Assembly (NCBI GenBank): GCA_037074765.1 | Contig: JBAMDO010000001.1 | Span: 358,762 to 422,761, forward strand | Source of the DNA: Mansonella perstans | Taxonomy: Eukaryota; Nematoda; Chromadorea; Rhabditida; Onchocercidae | Direction: 5' to 3' | DNA length: 64,000 nt | Shown: positions 53,412 through 64,000 of the stretch, one piece after another | Layout of the letters: each line of letters begins with the position of its first letter | Numbering within the stretch: the stretch's first letter is position 1 | Notes under the pieces: generated by a model | The model's database searches: none | Seen by the model: the letters and a program-made list of their open reading frames with translations, nothing else | What the model was told of the DNA's origin: nothing | Made by a program: the position numbers and the translations under genes

Positions 53412-54044
53412 TCATGGTTCATTCAGCATTCCCGGTGGTCCTGGCGGCCCCGGTGGTCCAGGTGGTCCCGGTGGTCCCGGAAATCCCTGTAGTTCTCCAG
53501 CCTCTTCTTCACCCTCTGCATCCGGTTCTCGTGCTGGCGGCCCCGGTGGTCCAGGTGGTCCAGGTGGTCCTGGTGGCCCCAGCGGTCCCGGTATTTCTCC
53601 GACTGGTGCTGGCCCCCCCGGTGGCCCAGGTGGCCCTGGTAGTCCAGGTGGCCCTGGTAGTCCCGGTGGTCCTACTCCAGGCGGTAACCCCGGTGGTCCA
53701 GGTGGTCCCGGTGGTCCAGGTGGCCCCGCTGGCCCCGGTGGTCCCGGTAATTTTTGTGATCCGAGTTGTCTAGCTGGTGCCCCTGGTGGTCCTGGCGGTC
53801 CCGGTTCTCCACGTCGTCCCGGTGGTCCTCGTGGTCCTCGTGGGATGCGTTCTGCACCCGCTGCCGGCGGTCCCTGTGGTCCATCTGGCCCCGGTGGTCC
53901 TGGTGGTCCAGGTGGTCCCGGTGGTCCCGGTTCTCCTGCTTGTTCGAGTGGCCTCGGTGGTCCTGGCGGTCCCGATGGTCTTAGCAGGATATCAATTGAA
54001 GTACAACAGATGACGACCGCAAGGTATATTGTCAGCTTCACCAT
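53412..54044 (-). CDS. Small secreted collagen-like protein, copy 1 (210 aa)
   Basis: Single open frame on the minus strand. It starts with a hydrophobic secretion-signal-like segment ([18 protein letters not shown]), followed by almost uninterrupted Gly-X-Y triplets rich in Gly-Pro-Pro (about residues 25-205) with short interruptions such as [11 protein letters not shown] and [15 protein letters not shown], and ends GMLNEP. The only cysteines seen are in the signal segment. It therefore lacks the Cys clusters and the long N-terminal domain with furin-like site of classical cuticle collagens; secretion to extracellular matrix or cuticle is inferred. The same start and signal are kept in copy 2 and in the inverted relative at 56655, which supports this ATG. 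Its G+C content is far above the surroundings because of GGN/CCN codons. Confidence 0.8.
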   Translation of the reverse strand: MVKLTIYLAVVICCTSIDILLRPSGPPGPPRPLEQAGEPGPPGPPGPPGPPGPDGPQGPPAAGAERIPRGPRGPPGRRGEPGPPGPPGAPARQLGSQKLPGPPGPAGPPGPPGPPGPPGLPPGVGPPGLPGPPGLPGPPGPPGGPAPVGEIPGPLGPPGPPGPPGPPGPPAREPDAEGEEEAGELQGFPGPPGPPGPPGPPGPPGMLNEP

Positions 54045-56254
54045 ATTTCAAATCAATTATGTTGAAATCTGAGCTGTTGCCTTTACGATTCTGAAAAAAG
54101 GCAGATTTTACCAAAAACAAATGATTTTACTAAATTGCTGATCGGTCATATAGGAGCGGTTTTGACCGATTCAGATAGATTCTTGTATTAAATTAAGGAT
54201 AATAGCATTTATGAATGAATTTAATTTTATATCATTTCACAAAATTCTTCCTGGGTGATAAAACCATTGGACTTTACTTTCGATCCTTTGCATAGAATCG
54301 CTTAAAAAGAAGTTTTCCATTAGCTCTAAAGCATTCTTCATAAAAATTTAAGCATTGCTATTAATGCCGATTAACCATTAACCAAATTTATTTTGTTTTT
54401 AAAGCAAAATTTTACTGAAAAAAATGTATCTTTTATTTCACACTACATTTTCGCCTGGATTTTGACTTTTGAAATGAATAAATTTGTGCCAATACGAAAT
54501 CAAAAATAGGAGGAATATAGCATTCGAAGCCATAACCAACGAATCGAATTATCGAATTACATTTTGAAATTTGAAATTAACTAATTTAGAGAAATAACAC
54601 CGTTTCAGTCAAATGTGGCACAAGCAATTCCGAAGATCTTCGGGGCCTCTGAGGAATGGAAAATTTTATAAAGCTCTAAACTCCAAGCATTTCCTTTAGC
54701 AACGAACAAGGAGATTGAGCGGAACATATCAATGCGTTTCAAGAAATAAAAAATTCTTGCTTTTATATTTTGACAATGAAAACCCAGTGAGCCGAAAGAC
54801 TGGTTTGTTGGTTGTTAAACGTTTTTCCGAACAGTTTTTTTTTGTGTTCCTTACTTATGTTTCTTAATCGGATAAAGAACCAAAAAAAAAGTGAATTGAT
54901 AAGGATTAGTAACAAAAAAATTGGATGCCAAAAGGATGAAATTATTCACTTATCTCGTAACAAATTGTCACAAATTCCTCGGATCTCGTATCGAACAAAT
55001 GACTTTTTTTTCCTTTAAATTTTAAACACTTTTCGAATTTTAATTTCCTTAAATTAATCATCATTTAGTTTTTTGTTTTTTTTATACAAAATGAAATAAA
55101 CGATCAGTTATTTGTTCTGTTAAAAAATTGTTGAGTAATGGGAAATTAAGAAAAATTTGACTAGTTGTTTCGCTATGTATTCCATGATATCAGATAAAGT
55201 TCTTTTAGCACATTACTTACTTTTCTTTTAGATTTTTCCCATTATTGTTAAGTTAGTATTGTCAAACTTTCATTTTATTTGGTTAATTTAAATTATTAAC
55301 TACTCCGAATATTAAGTAACAGGTCTATAATGAACACACAGAGAAAGAATTGCATGAAACATGTTTGAACCATGATAAAAATACCATGATAAAAATATAT
55401 TGTCATCCTCACTAAATAACGACAGAATTTGTTAATCATTAAATTAATTTCAAATTACCTCAGTGTTAAACGACATTTTGTCGAAATAAACAATTGGTAA
55501 AAAGTAATAATAAATGAAATAATGTTGCAATAATGTACATGTTGTGTGGAATTGTTCCTTTCTATTTTTTTTTTTTGCTTCCAAATTCGTTCTGATAGAA
55601 ATTAACATGTTTTAAACTAATTGAAATAACAATGGAATAAGTAGTGATTGCTTTTATTATATAAGATATCAAAGAACTTTCGGATAAATGAATAAACTTC
55701 ATGTTGTAATGAAGTGGAAGGTTGACTTCTTTGCAGTAGTATAATTACCAGGTTAAGTTAATAATAGTATAATAACATAGAATTGCATGAAATGATAATA
55801 TTCTTTCCAGAACACGCATATGAGCACATTTAAATTTGTTGATTACATCCGAAATCACTGTTCACTGAAACTTTGAATTTCTTGAAATTTGCAGTATCCT
55901 GAACACATGCAGAAGTAAAAAAATTGAAATAGGAAGGTATCATTTAATTGGTTTGAAATTAAATCAAGTTCAGCTTAGTAATTTATAAAAAAAATTTCTA
56001 CAATGATTTCTTACTCATGTGCTTTTCAAATAATTTGCTTCAATATTTATTATCCTTTAAATTACCCAAATTACATTACTGAAGTTATGATTTACGAATA
56101 AAAATTCATTTTCTATTTTCTATTAATCTGTATTTTTTCACTTAATATTTGTCATTGCAGTGTCTAGATAAGTTGGTGTCCGCTGAAATTTGAATACCAA
56201 AGAAAACAATTTAACTTCAGTCACTTCATTGTAAACATTCAGAAAATACTTTTA
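54045..56254. other. Collagen 5' flank and spacer between copies
   Basis: The first ~540 bases are shared with copy 2 and, to about 54460, with the inverted relative. The rest is A+T-rich with no supported gene. It presumably belongs to the repeat unit, but copy 2 ends at the window edge so this cannot be confirmed. Confidence 0.55.
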
Positions 56255-56965
56255 TGTAATACATTGTTTTTCAGTAAAATATTGCTTTGAAAACAAAATA
56301 ACTTTGGTCAATCGTTAATCGACATTGATAGCAATGCTTAAATTTTTATGAAAAATGCTTTTAGAGCTAAGGGAAAACTTCTTTTTTAAATGATTCTATG
56401 GAAAAGCGTTGCAAAAGATCGAAAGTAAGATCCGATGATTTTATCATCCAAGAAGAATTCTGTGAAATGATATAAAATTAAATTCATTCATAAATGCTAT
56501 TATCCTAGTTAAATGCAAGGATCTATCTAAATAGGTCAAAATCGCTCTTGTGTGGCAGATTAGCAAATTAGCGAAATCGAATGTATTTGAAAAATCTGCT
56601 TTATTCAAATTCGGAAAGGCATCAGCATAGATTTCAATACAACTAATTTGAAATATGGTGAAGTTGGCAATGTACCTTTCACTCGTCATCTGTTGCGCTC
56701 CAATCATGCTTCCAGGACCACCGAATGGACCACCGGGACCACAGGGAGTCATGAGGAGCCAGCATGACGTTGATGGATCATAATGAAAATGGTTTTTAAT
56801 TTATTTCAGGCAAAAATTAATTTGTTTGGTTTCCATTGATTGACAGTTTTTTTTTTGAAATAATTGGATTTGTGAACTTTCATTTTTCTGCATTTTTTAA
56901 ATAAGATCTCAAACTCCAAATTCAAATTTGAGAGCGATTCAAAATTTTTTTGTGGGCATTATTTT
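56255..56965 (-). repeat. Diverged inverted relative of the collagen locus
   Basis: The plus strand here resembles the minus strand of about 53210-54460. It includes the 5' flank (AGCAATGCTTAAATTTTTAT), the start of the gene and the 3' flank (TCAAATTTGAGAGCGATTC). Many substitutions and indels show that this inverted duplication is much older than the tandem one. Most of the Gly-X-Y region is missing. Confidence 0.9.
56655..56783 (+). CDS. Collapsed collagen-like ORF, 42 aa
   Basis: ATG-to-TAA frame on the plus strand. It keeps the signal segment of the collagen-like gene (MVKLAMYLSLVICCAP) and then has only about four Gly-X-Y triplets (LPGPPNGPPGPQG) before a short unrelated tail. Substitutions in the signal preserve hydrophobicity and the CC pair. 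It may be a secreted micropeptide or a decaying pseudogene; the conserved signal slightly favours the former. Confidence 0.45.
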   Translation: MVKLAMYLSLVICCAPIMLPGPPNGPPGPQGVMRSQHDVDGS

Positions 56966-57537
56966 CACTTGATAAGTACTTTCCCGCGATTTGCTTGTTT
57001 TTCTGTTCATCACTGCAACAGTTAATGCGAACATCAACGTAAGTTATACTTATCGATAATGTTCCCAGCGACCTATTCTCTTTTATCCAACATATTCCAT
57101 TACTAACAGCATTGATATGATCTTATCAGTATCAAGAGTTCTCATATCACACATTTTAGGTACGAGAAATGTGCGCGAAGTTGCTTGTACAAATACATTT
57201 TGATAGTTTAATTCTTCAGATATTATGTAACATTATGGGACATAATTTATTCCATTTTCCAAATTAAAAGAAAACAGTAATTCACAAAAGTCTTATTTAT
57301 TTTGAGGGAATACCTTAAAAAATGAAAACAAAGCACCAAGTGTGGAATGTCCATTTAATAAGTACGAAAAAGATGCATTTCAAAAATATAAATGTTTGGA
57401 TTTGAAGTTTGAATTTGAATTGGAATTTTGGATTTTATGAAATCATAGCAATCAGGATTTTGAAAATGCTAGAAGAAACGTAACATTTAATTTGATAAAT
57501 AATATCATATATAATAATATCAAAAGTAAGACTTTCT

Positions 57538-58695
57538 TCATAATTGTCTTGGCTCAATAGAAGTTCGGGGCTCATTTGGATTTTCTTGAAGATTAATGGA
57601 AACATTCACGGATGGAAGCGTTTTGTCGGAAAGAAACACGTGCGCAATAGCGGACGCCATTCGTCCTATTGCATCGGCATTCTTGTCTGAAAGCTGATCA
57701 AATCATCCAAAAATGGTGCAAGACAACGATACATATGACAGAGATTTAATTATTTACATGAATATTTCAAGGAAAAGTAAAAATCGATTAAAAATTATTT
57801 ACTACGTAGAAATGGAATTGATTTTCTATTCATTTTACACACATATCATTCATACCAAGGCTTTCCGGAAGAGCATTGGTTCGGATAATTGTCCGTTCGA
57901 TTGTCTTCGCACTCGGCCCAGCAAAAACCGTTACCTTGTCCTGAAAGTCATTTGAAAAAGTGTCATGATGATTGGAAATTTAGCGGTAAATTCTTTGGAA
58001 TTTCATTACAAGATCAATCATCTTTATAATAGTTCGAAGTGATTACCAATTTTTATTGTTAATTAACTTTGCTTCATTACCATTACTATCTGTCTAAATT
58101 AGCAATGGATAATTATTAACTTACGAACTGTCTTTTTTTATGAATTGAATAATAAGATTAATTGAAAAAGTTTTTTCTTTTCAAATATCTTTATATTTCC
58201 TCTAAATTTTTATTCTTTGAAAGTCTTGGCTGTTTTTAGCTTTTTTTTCCGGAGAAGGAGAACATGAAAAAAGCTAATAAGCTGAAACTAAGTAAGGACA
58301 AACAGCTTTTTTCTTGACGTTAATAAGTTCAGACGCATAGGCTGGATCAGCTCTATCCCATTCCACGTCCGAACAGTGTGATAATGATTCGCCGAAGTCC
58401 GACTTTTCGGATTCTGAATCCTGGAAAGAGTGTGACAAAAGTAATGAAAGTATAGATAGAACTGAAAAAAAAGGAACGAGAAAATATGACAAGTGGAAAA
58501 CCTGTCAGATTTAGGTAACTTTTCGTATGTCCTGACAAATTGGTATGTCATTTGAAGAAAAAAATTCGAGAATATAGAAGGGAAAAAGTAAAATTTAACC
58601 ACCTTGGCTAAATTTTCAATTCCTTTCTTCTTTTCAGTTTCCTCTTTTTCTTTCTTCGATTTTTCCTCTAAACTTTTCATATCTGACGACGACAT
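57538..58695 (-). CDS. Uncharacterised four-exon gene, intact copy (147 aa)
   Basis: Exons 58603-58695, 58304-58420, 57856-57940 and 57538-57686 join with consistent phases and good donors/acceptors (CTTTCCAG, ACTTTCAG, GCTTTCAG) into 148 codons with stop. The product has no signal peptide or membrane segment. Its N terminus is highly charged and coiled-coil-like (KSLEEKSKKEKEETEKKKG). An acidic/Ser segment follows (DSESEKSDFGESLSHCSDVE), then a mixed segment (KVTVFAGPSAKTIERTIIRT) and a more globular C-terminal exon (RMASAIAHVFLSDKTLPSVN, ending SIEPRQL). I recognise no family and propose no function; cytoplasmic or nuclear location is inferred. The start is the first ATG, and no clear trans-splice acceptor lies upstream. 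The copy-1 counterpart is broken. Confidence 0.75.
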
Positions 58696-60438
58696 TTTGT
58701 CATAGATGGCAATTCGATTGATCAGCAAACAATCAGAAAATAGAGATAAAAGGGTAATTGTTAATGCGACCGTTTGCTATTTTAATACTAAAGTACATTA
58801 AAATTTTTTCATGTGAACATTTCTAATTTAACATATGTCATCAATTCTTTCATCCATTTACGTATTTGCATATTTTAAATTCTTTGCAGTACCATTGCAT
58901 TTCTTAATTCTCAACTGTACTCGTTTTGAAATTTTCATTTCTATTCTGAAATGTCATCTATTTTAATTACAAAATCCGAAATAAATGTAGCGACACTTTC
59001 TTTTCTTTTTTTAAATATGCAATCATGATTTTACAAACTTTCTACTTTTCGATAAAGCTTTAAAGTTTTATTTCAGTTTGAAATTCAACTCTTTCCTGAC
59101 CTTAATTATGCAGAGGACTTTTATGACATGCAGGTTGAAATCATACTAGCTAATTTGCAGTGTCAAGTGTCTGAGGTTATCAGCTGAGTTTTCCGCTATC
59201 GCTAAATTCTGCACGTTGCACAAAATATAAATTTATCGTTTAAAAAGTTTTGTTATTATTCGATTTATAATTTTTAGACATATTTTAACAAGCAAAGCCG
59301 AAATGATAATTTCTGCTTTCTCGAGCTTGCTGGTTCCTTGCTGGTAAAATTTTGAAGAGAAAGAAAAAAGCAAAATTTAAATGTTCTTTAACTGTTGCCC
59401 TTGCTGCCATTGCTGTTTTTGGTGTTTCTATTCGCAAAAAATGATATCGTTGGATACGTATTGTTCATCAATGTAGAAAAAAACTGAAAACTTTTATTTA
59501 TAAAATAGACAAAGCAAAAATTTTATTCGTCCTTGTAAACAAAATTTTTCAAATTCAGATTTAAATTCAATTTAATCAAAAATTATTTATTTCTCTGACA
59601 TCAAATTAATTATTTGATGTCATTTCTTTAAATTTCTAATTATGAATATACATATGCTATTAAAAAATAATTAAAAAAGATATTTCATTTCAAGAAATCA
59701 TAGCATGGGTAGTCAGTGATTCAGTGAAGATCAATAGTGCTCTACATTATATTATTAAAATTTCTGTCAAAATAATCTTAATTGTTAATTAAAATTTCGT
59801 ACTTGCCATAAAAACTAGAATTTTCATTTAGTAAACGAAAATTACACAATCAATTAGTGTTAATTAAGTAGGTTCTTTTTTTAAAAAAAAAGTGTTTTCA
59901 AAAAGAAAAAATTAATTAAAAAATTTTTAAAGTTTTATTTGTTTTAGTTCAAGTATCTGAAAAAAGTGCTTTTAACAAAAATTTTGTTCAAAGCTTAGTT
60001 CAGTGCATTCGATTGCAAATTGACACAAAACCATGTATTTTGTCATTTCGATTAATAGGTACAGAAGAAAATGACAAAAATAATAGTAATAAAAGTTTCT
60101 GAGCACAGCAAAAATTTTTCGAGAAGAAACAGGCGAAAAGATTACAGTTGATTCGGATTACACAACATTTGGAATAACTTGTAAACTTAAGTCTGTTAAT
60201 GAATTGCAGGAAATAACTATGTAATTATTTTAGTAGGAAATTACAGTTTCATCAAGAACGCTCAAATATAACTAATTAATTAGCTATGAGCAAGTTTTTA
60301 ACTCATACTTAATAAAATTTGGAAGTTTTTATATTCAATGAAAAATCTTCAGATAAAATAGACTCGTACTTTGCATATAACAATGAACTAGATAATGGTG
60401 TCGGTTATTTAGTGGGATGACAATGTATTTTTTCTTAC
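58696..60438. other. Noncoding part of the duplicated block, copy 2
   Basis: Counterpart of 49119-50875. A+T-rich, no supported gene. It carries a 10-base duplication near 59333 (GCTGG/TTCCTTGCTGG) and lacks about 25 bases near 59675 relative to copy 1. Confidence 0.6.
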
Positions 60439-60803
60439 CTTTCATCATCATGTCTACAATAATCCATATAGCCCCTATGTGTCCTTTGCAAATCTTCGCT
60501 AACTTTCCTTAGTGTTATTCATCATGCTTCATGTAATTCCTTCTTTGTGCACTCATAAACTTGCAATCTTTGTCCATCCACCGACTATTAAAAAGTCCAC
60601 ATCTAAATCTTTTGTTGTTATGCTTATCAGTGTCATTATAAAAGAGATGGCATCCTGCTCGGGGTACAGTTCCAATTCCAACGTGTCAGCAGTCAGATAC
60701 TTCACCAGCTCTCATATCCGTCAGTTACTTCTCGATACATACAGTTGAATCTCGACGAACCCTACGCTTCACCACCTCTCACAAACCCCAAAGAATCCAA
60801 CGG
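60439..60803 (-). pseudogene. Possible exon remnant or noncoding RNA island, copy 2
   Basis: Same sequence as 50876-51240, with the same interrupted minus-strand frames and GTAAG donor. Confidence 0.3.
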
Positions 60804-62974
60804 CTATCGGAGTAGACTTCATCCGACCAGTGACGTGTTAGAAATTTCAGTCTAATAAGAGTTGTTTTTAATTTTATCGACATTTAATTCTATGAGAAAC
60901 GGCCCTATGTGCCGGATGAAAATTTCCGTACTGACCAATGTTACAATAATTCGATTCATGGATGAATGATGACGCTAGTTGTTTGATGTCACCAATTAAA
61001 ATAAGTATGAAATTAGTAAATTTGGAAATTTGTCTTTAGCGATTTTTAAAATTGAATTAAATTATTCAAAGTCAAAAACAGAAAACGAAATGGAAAATAT
61101 ATAAGTTTTAGAAATTCTCTTGTCTTAAAATCCTATCGCTTAGTTAGTTGATAATTAATAATCCAGAGCAAACAAGGTGTTCCATTCACTATTTAATAAA
61201 TTTTGATTATTTTCTACAAATGGAAATTAAAATTGTTTGTCAATATGCGAGTGAGATTTATCATTGTATGTTTAAGAAATGTGCCATAACATGTTTAGCA
61301 AATATTAAAAATAAATAATCAAATAATGAAGATTATATTTCATCCATTTACAGCATAATTCGAAATTTTTGTCAACAAAATTTTTTGGCGCGAAATTATT
61401 TCATCATTTTGATATTGCATCAGTTAATTTTTGTTTTTATTGTTTAATGTTGCTTATTTTTTAACTTTCCATCAAAATTGAAATATGAACTGATAGTTAT
61501 CACTCTTGTATTAGAATTAGCAATAATAATCGATATCCTGCAATGCAAGATCTATCACTAAAGAAATTGTAGTTTATATGAGGAAATACAGTTAAAGATG
61601 CTCGTAATGACCTATTATGATAATAATAATAAAAATAATTTTTAATGGTAACAATAATGAATGAGACGATCGAACATTTTCACTTTTAAACTTTATTATG
61701 TTGTTAGAATGAATCAGTTTATTGAAATTTTTCATGAACAGCGAATTTTTAAAATGTTTCAATTTAGTCGTTTCAAATTGCCAATTGTGCATTCTTTGCT
61801 AGCTATACGTGCGACTTGTTATATCATTTCGAAGAATTTTGTTCTACACAAAAAAAGAATTTCACTAAAAAATTTAAACAGCTTCAGAAAGCCATCAGCG
61901 TCTTTTATCACGTTGTCGTGCGAGGTTTAAATGAGGTTTTATTCACTTTGTTAAGTGCTTAATTCTGCAATTTATTTGTTTTTCAGTGACAATGACAGAA
62001 ATATTATTAGTCTGATTCATTGATCACTTAGACCGAATCGTTTATCAAAACAAACAAAGCAAAAATTTAGTTTATTTTCGATGTAAACAAAATTCTCCAA
62101 ATCCAATTTTAAATTTTAATCAGAAATTATTTATTTCCCTGTCTCAAATTAGTCATTTGATATCGCTTTTCTTTAAATTTCTGTTGAAAATACATATATA
62201 ATCGAAAATTAATTAAAATGCATTTTAAAGTATATTTTATATCAAGAAATATATTTTATATCAAGACTGCATAGTCTAAGCATTTTGGTTATTTGATTAA
62301 AACAAAATGTTAGAATGCCAGCAAAAACGCTTACTGTTTCTTCCAATTATTTGAAAAATTTTGCTTTTGGTTTTCTCTTATGAATATTAAAGCAAATTAT
62401 TTAAAAAGCATATGAATAGGAATTAATTGTTTCGTTATTGCAGTTTTTTTCTTTTGTGTAAAATTTTTATTAATTTGAAAGATTTAAAGGAAAAAAGAAA
62501 GCAAAAGAAACAGAAAAATCGAATAGATGTTGAACAGCTGGTATTGGATTAATGTAACTGTCATTGAAATAAATTTAAAATTTTTGTCAGCAAAGTTTTT
62601 TTGGAAATTATTCCGTAAGTGCTATTGCTGTCTTCGCTATTACTATTATAATTGTTATCATTATGATTTTCATTAATAACTTAATATAGTCTTCCATTTT
62701 TATTCAGTTTACAAATCATCGGATGTTTTCATTTTCATTTTTCAAATTAAGATGCAAATACAACATAATAAAAGAACCAAAAAATTTTGAATCGCTCTCA
62801 AATTTGAATTTAGAACTTGAGGCTTATTTAAAAAGTGCAGAAAAAAAGTTCAAAAATTCAACCATTTCAAAAAAAAACTTTCAAGCCATTGGAAAAGCAA
62901 ACAAACTCAGTTTCGCTAAGAATAAATTAAGAACCATTTTCATTTTTTAAAATATTGAAATATCACCATCAGCC
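60804..62974. other. Noncoding part of the duplicated block and collagen 3' flank, copy 2
   Basis: Near-identical to 51241-53411. No supported gene. Confidence 0.55.
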
Positions 62975-63460
62975 TCATGGTTCATTCAGCATTCCCGGTG
63001 GTCCTGGCGGCCCCGGTGGTCCAGGTGGTCCCGGTGGTCCCGGAAATCCCTGTAGTTCTCCAGCCTCTTCTTCACCCTCTGCATCCGGTTCTCGTGCTGG
63101 CGGCCCCGGTGGTCCAGGTGGTCCAGGTGGTCCTGGTGGCCCCGCTGGCCCCGGTGGTCCCGGTAATTTTTGTGATCCGAGTTGTCTAGCTGGTGCTCCT
63201 GGTGGTCCTGGCGGTCCCGGTTCTCCACGTCGTCCCGGTGGTCCTCGTGGTCCTCGTGGGATGCGTTCTGCACCCGCTGCCGGCGGTCCCTGTGGTCCAT
63301 CTGGCCCCGGTGGTCCTGGTGGTCCAGGTGGTCCCGGTGGTCCCGGTTCTCCTGCTTGTTCGAGTGGCCTCGGTGGTCCTGGCGGTCCCGATGGTCTTAG
63401 CAGGATATCAATTGAAGTACAACAGATGACGACCGCAAGGTATATTGTCAGCTTCACCAT
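62975..63460 (-). CDS. Small secreted collagen-like protein, copy 2 (161 aa)
   Basis: Same gene as 53412-54044: identical signal-like N terminus ([18 protein letters not shown]) and C terminus (GMLNEP). It is 49 residues shorter through an exact in-frame loss of 147 bases between two [12 protein letters not shown] stretches, removing the segment that includes LPPGVGPPG and [12 protein letters not shown]. Frame and Gly-X-Y register are preserved, so the protein should remain a triple-helix former. A length polymorphism by slippage or unequal pairing is the likely cause. Confidence 0.78.
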   Translation of the reverse strand: MVKLTIYLAVVICCTSIDILLRPSGPPGPPRPLEQAGEPGPPGPPGPPGPPGPDGPQGPPAAGAERIPRGPRGPPGRRGEPGPPGPPGAPARQLGSQKLPGPPGPAGPPGPPGPPGPPGPPAREPDAEGEEEAGELQGFPGPPGPPGPPGPPGPPGMLNEP

Positions 63461-64000
63461 ATTTCAAATCAATTATGTTGAAATCTGAGCTGTTGCCTTT
63501 ACGATTCTGAAAAAAGGCAGATTTTACCAAAAACAAATGATTTTACTAAATTGCTGATCGGTCATATAGGAGCGGTTTTGACCGATTCAGATAGATTCTT
63601 GTATTAAATTAAGGATAATAGCATTTATGAATGAATTTAATTTTATATCATTTCACAAAATTCTTCCTGGGTGATAAAACCATTGGACTTTACTTTCGAT
63701 CCTTTGCATAGAATCGCTTAAAAAGAAGTTTTCCATTAGCTCTAAAGCATTCTTCATAAAAATTTAAGCATTGCTATTAATGCCGATTAACCATTAACCA
63801 AATTTATTTTGTTTTTAAAGCAAAATTTTACTGAAAAAAATGTATCTTTTATTTCACACTACATTTTCGCCTGGATTTTTGACTTTTGAAATGAATAAAT
63901 TTGTGCCAATACGAAATCAAAAATGGAGGAATATAGCATTCGAAGCCATAACCAACGAATCGAATTATCGAATTACATTTTGAAATTTGAAATTAACTAA
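63461..64000. other. Collagen 5' flank, copy 2
   Basis: Presumed promoter and upstream region, matching 54045-54584. No TATA or known element identified with confidence. Confidence 0.55.

Larger units (their letters stand above)
47911..54584 (+). repeat. Segmental tandem duplication, copy 1
   Basis: Sequence from GAAGTTGCTT at 47911 onward reappears in the same orientation from 57177. The offset is about 9266 at the left edge, 9553-9563 after a 288-base length difference near 48168, and 9416 after the 147-base collagen length difference. Similarity continues to at least 54584, where the second copy meets the end of the window. The simplest reading is a head-to-tail unit of about 9.27 kb (47911-57176) that was duplicated. 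Contents: a broken four-exon gene, a 4-kb noncoding stretch and a collagen-like gene. Confidence 0.95.
57177..64000 (+). repeat. Segmental tandem duplication, copy 2 (runs off window)
   Basis: Second copy of the block that starts at 47911, same orientation. It retains 288 bases (57433-57720) absent from copy 1 and lacks 147 bases inside the collagen gene. The left 2.5 kb differ from copy 1 by many small changes; from roughly 60.2 to 63.1 kb I find almost none. The last base of the window still aligns with 54584 of copy 1. Confidence 0.95.

Noticed and set aside
53414..54013. Val/Pro-rich, Ser/Trp-rich and Asp/His/Arg-rich frames overlapping the collagen gene
   Set aside because: Other frames of the same trinucleotide-periodic sequence; no independent support.
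53392..54072. 226-codon plus-strand frame of Gly-Gly-Pro repeats (and its 177-codon twin at 62955)
   Set aside because: It is the antisense of the Gly-Pro-Pro gene: GGN/CCN codons leave all six frames open. Only the minus frame has a signal peptide and Gly at every third residue, and only it is supported by the inverted relative.
58288..58728. 146-codon minus frame reading through exon 1 of the unknown gene
   Set aside because: The C-terminal part is intron translation; the GTGGTT donor after LAK and the phase-matched downstream exons give a better model.
1..64000. CRISPR arrays, insertion sequences, prokaryotic operons, Wolbachia-type insertions
   Set aside because: No direct-repeat/spacer pattern, transposase or bacterial-like coding density seen on either strand.

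Overview
The window looks like nuclear DNA of a parasitic nematode, most likely a spirurid/filarial worm. The reasons are strong A+T richness, intron-dense genes with TTTCAG/TTTTAG acceptors, probable spliced-leader acceptors directly before start codons, Gly-X-Y collagen genes, and conserved eukaryotic proteins. The species assignment is inference. Nothing bacterial, viral or CRISPR-like was recognised.

Layout. (1) 1-9 kb, minus strand: N-terminal two thirds of an F-box/leucine-rich-repeat protein of the FBXL2/FBXL20 family. Its 3' exons lie beyond base 1 and it has long introns. (2) 9-32.9 kb: a gene-poor, repeat-rich stretch. It holds two minus-strand exons (17,329-17,487 and 18,815-19,056) that are probably a second 5' end of the F-box gene, one small open frame, several tandem repeats, two strong hairpins and a candidate mitochondrial insertion. 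(3) 32.96-40.16 kb, plus: a complete 25-exon cytosolic leucyl-tRNA synthetase with one splice junction a single base out of phase. (4) 40.81-43.23 kb, plus: a complete SLC25A39/40-type mitochondrial carrier. (5) 44.63-47.42 kb, minus: a complete 8-exon DNA polymerase delta small subunit (POLD2), convergent with the carrier. (6) 47.91-64.0 kb: two head-to-tail copies of a ~9.3-9.6 kb block.

The duplicated block is the most unusual part. Each copy carries, on the minus strand, a small secreted collagen-like gene (210 residues in copy 1, 161 in copy 2; the difference is an exact in-frame 147-base contraction). Each also carries an uncharacterised four-exon gene. That gene is intact in copy 2 (147 residues, all intron phases agree). 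In copy 1 it is broken twice: 19 bases are missing at the start codon and 288 bases carrying the last exon are missing. Between the copies lies an older inverted relative of the collagen gene, collapsed to 42 residues but keeping its signal peptide. Copy-to-copy similarity is lower on the left and almost perfect on the right.

The conserved genes are housekeeping functions (ubiquitin ligase adaptor, translation, mitochondrial glutathione transport, DNA replication) with no evident shared pathway. The duplicated block looks lineage-specific and still changing.
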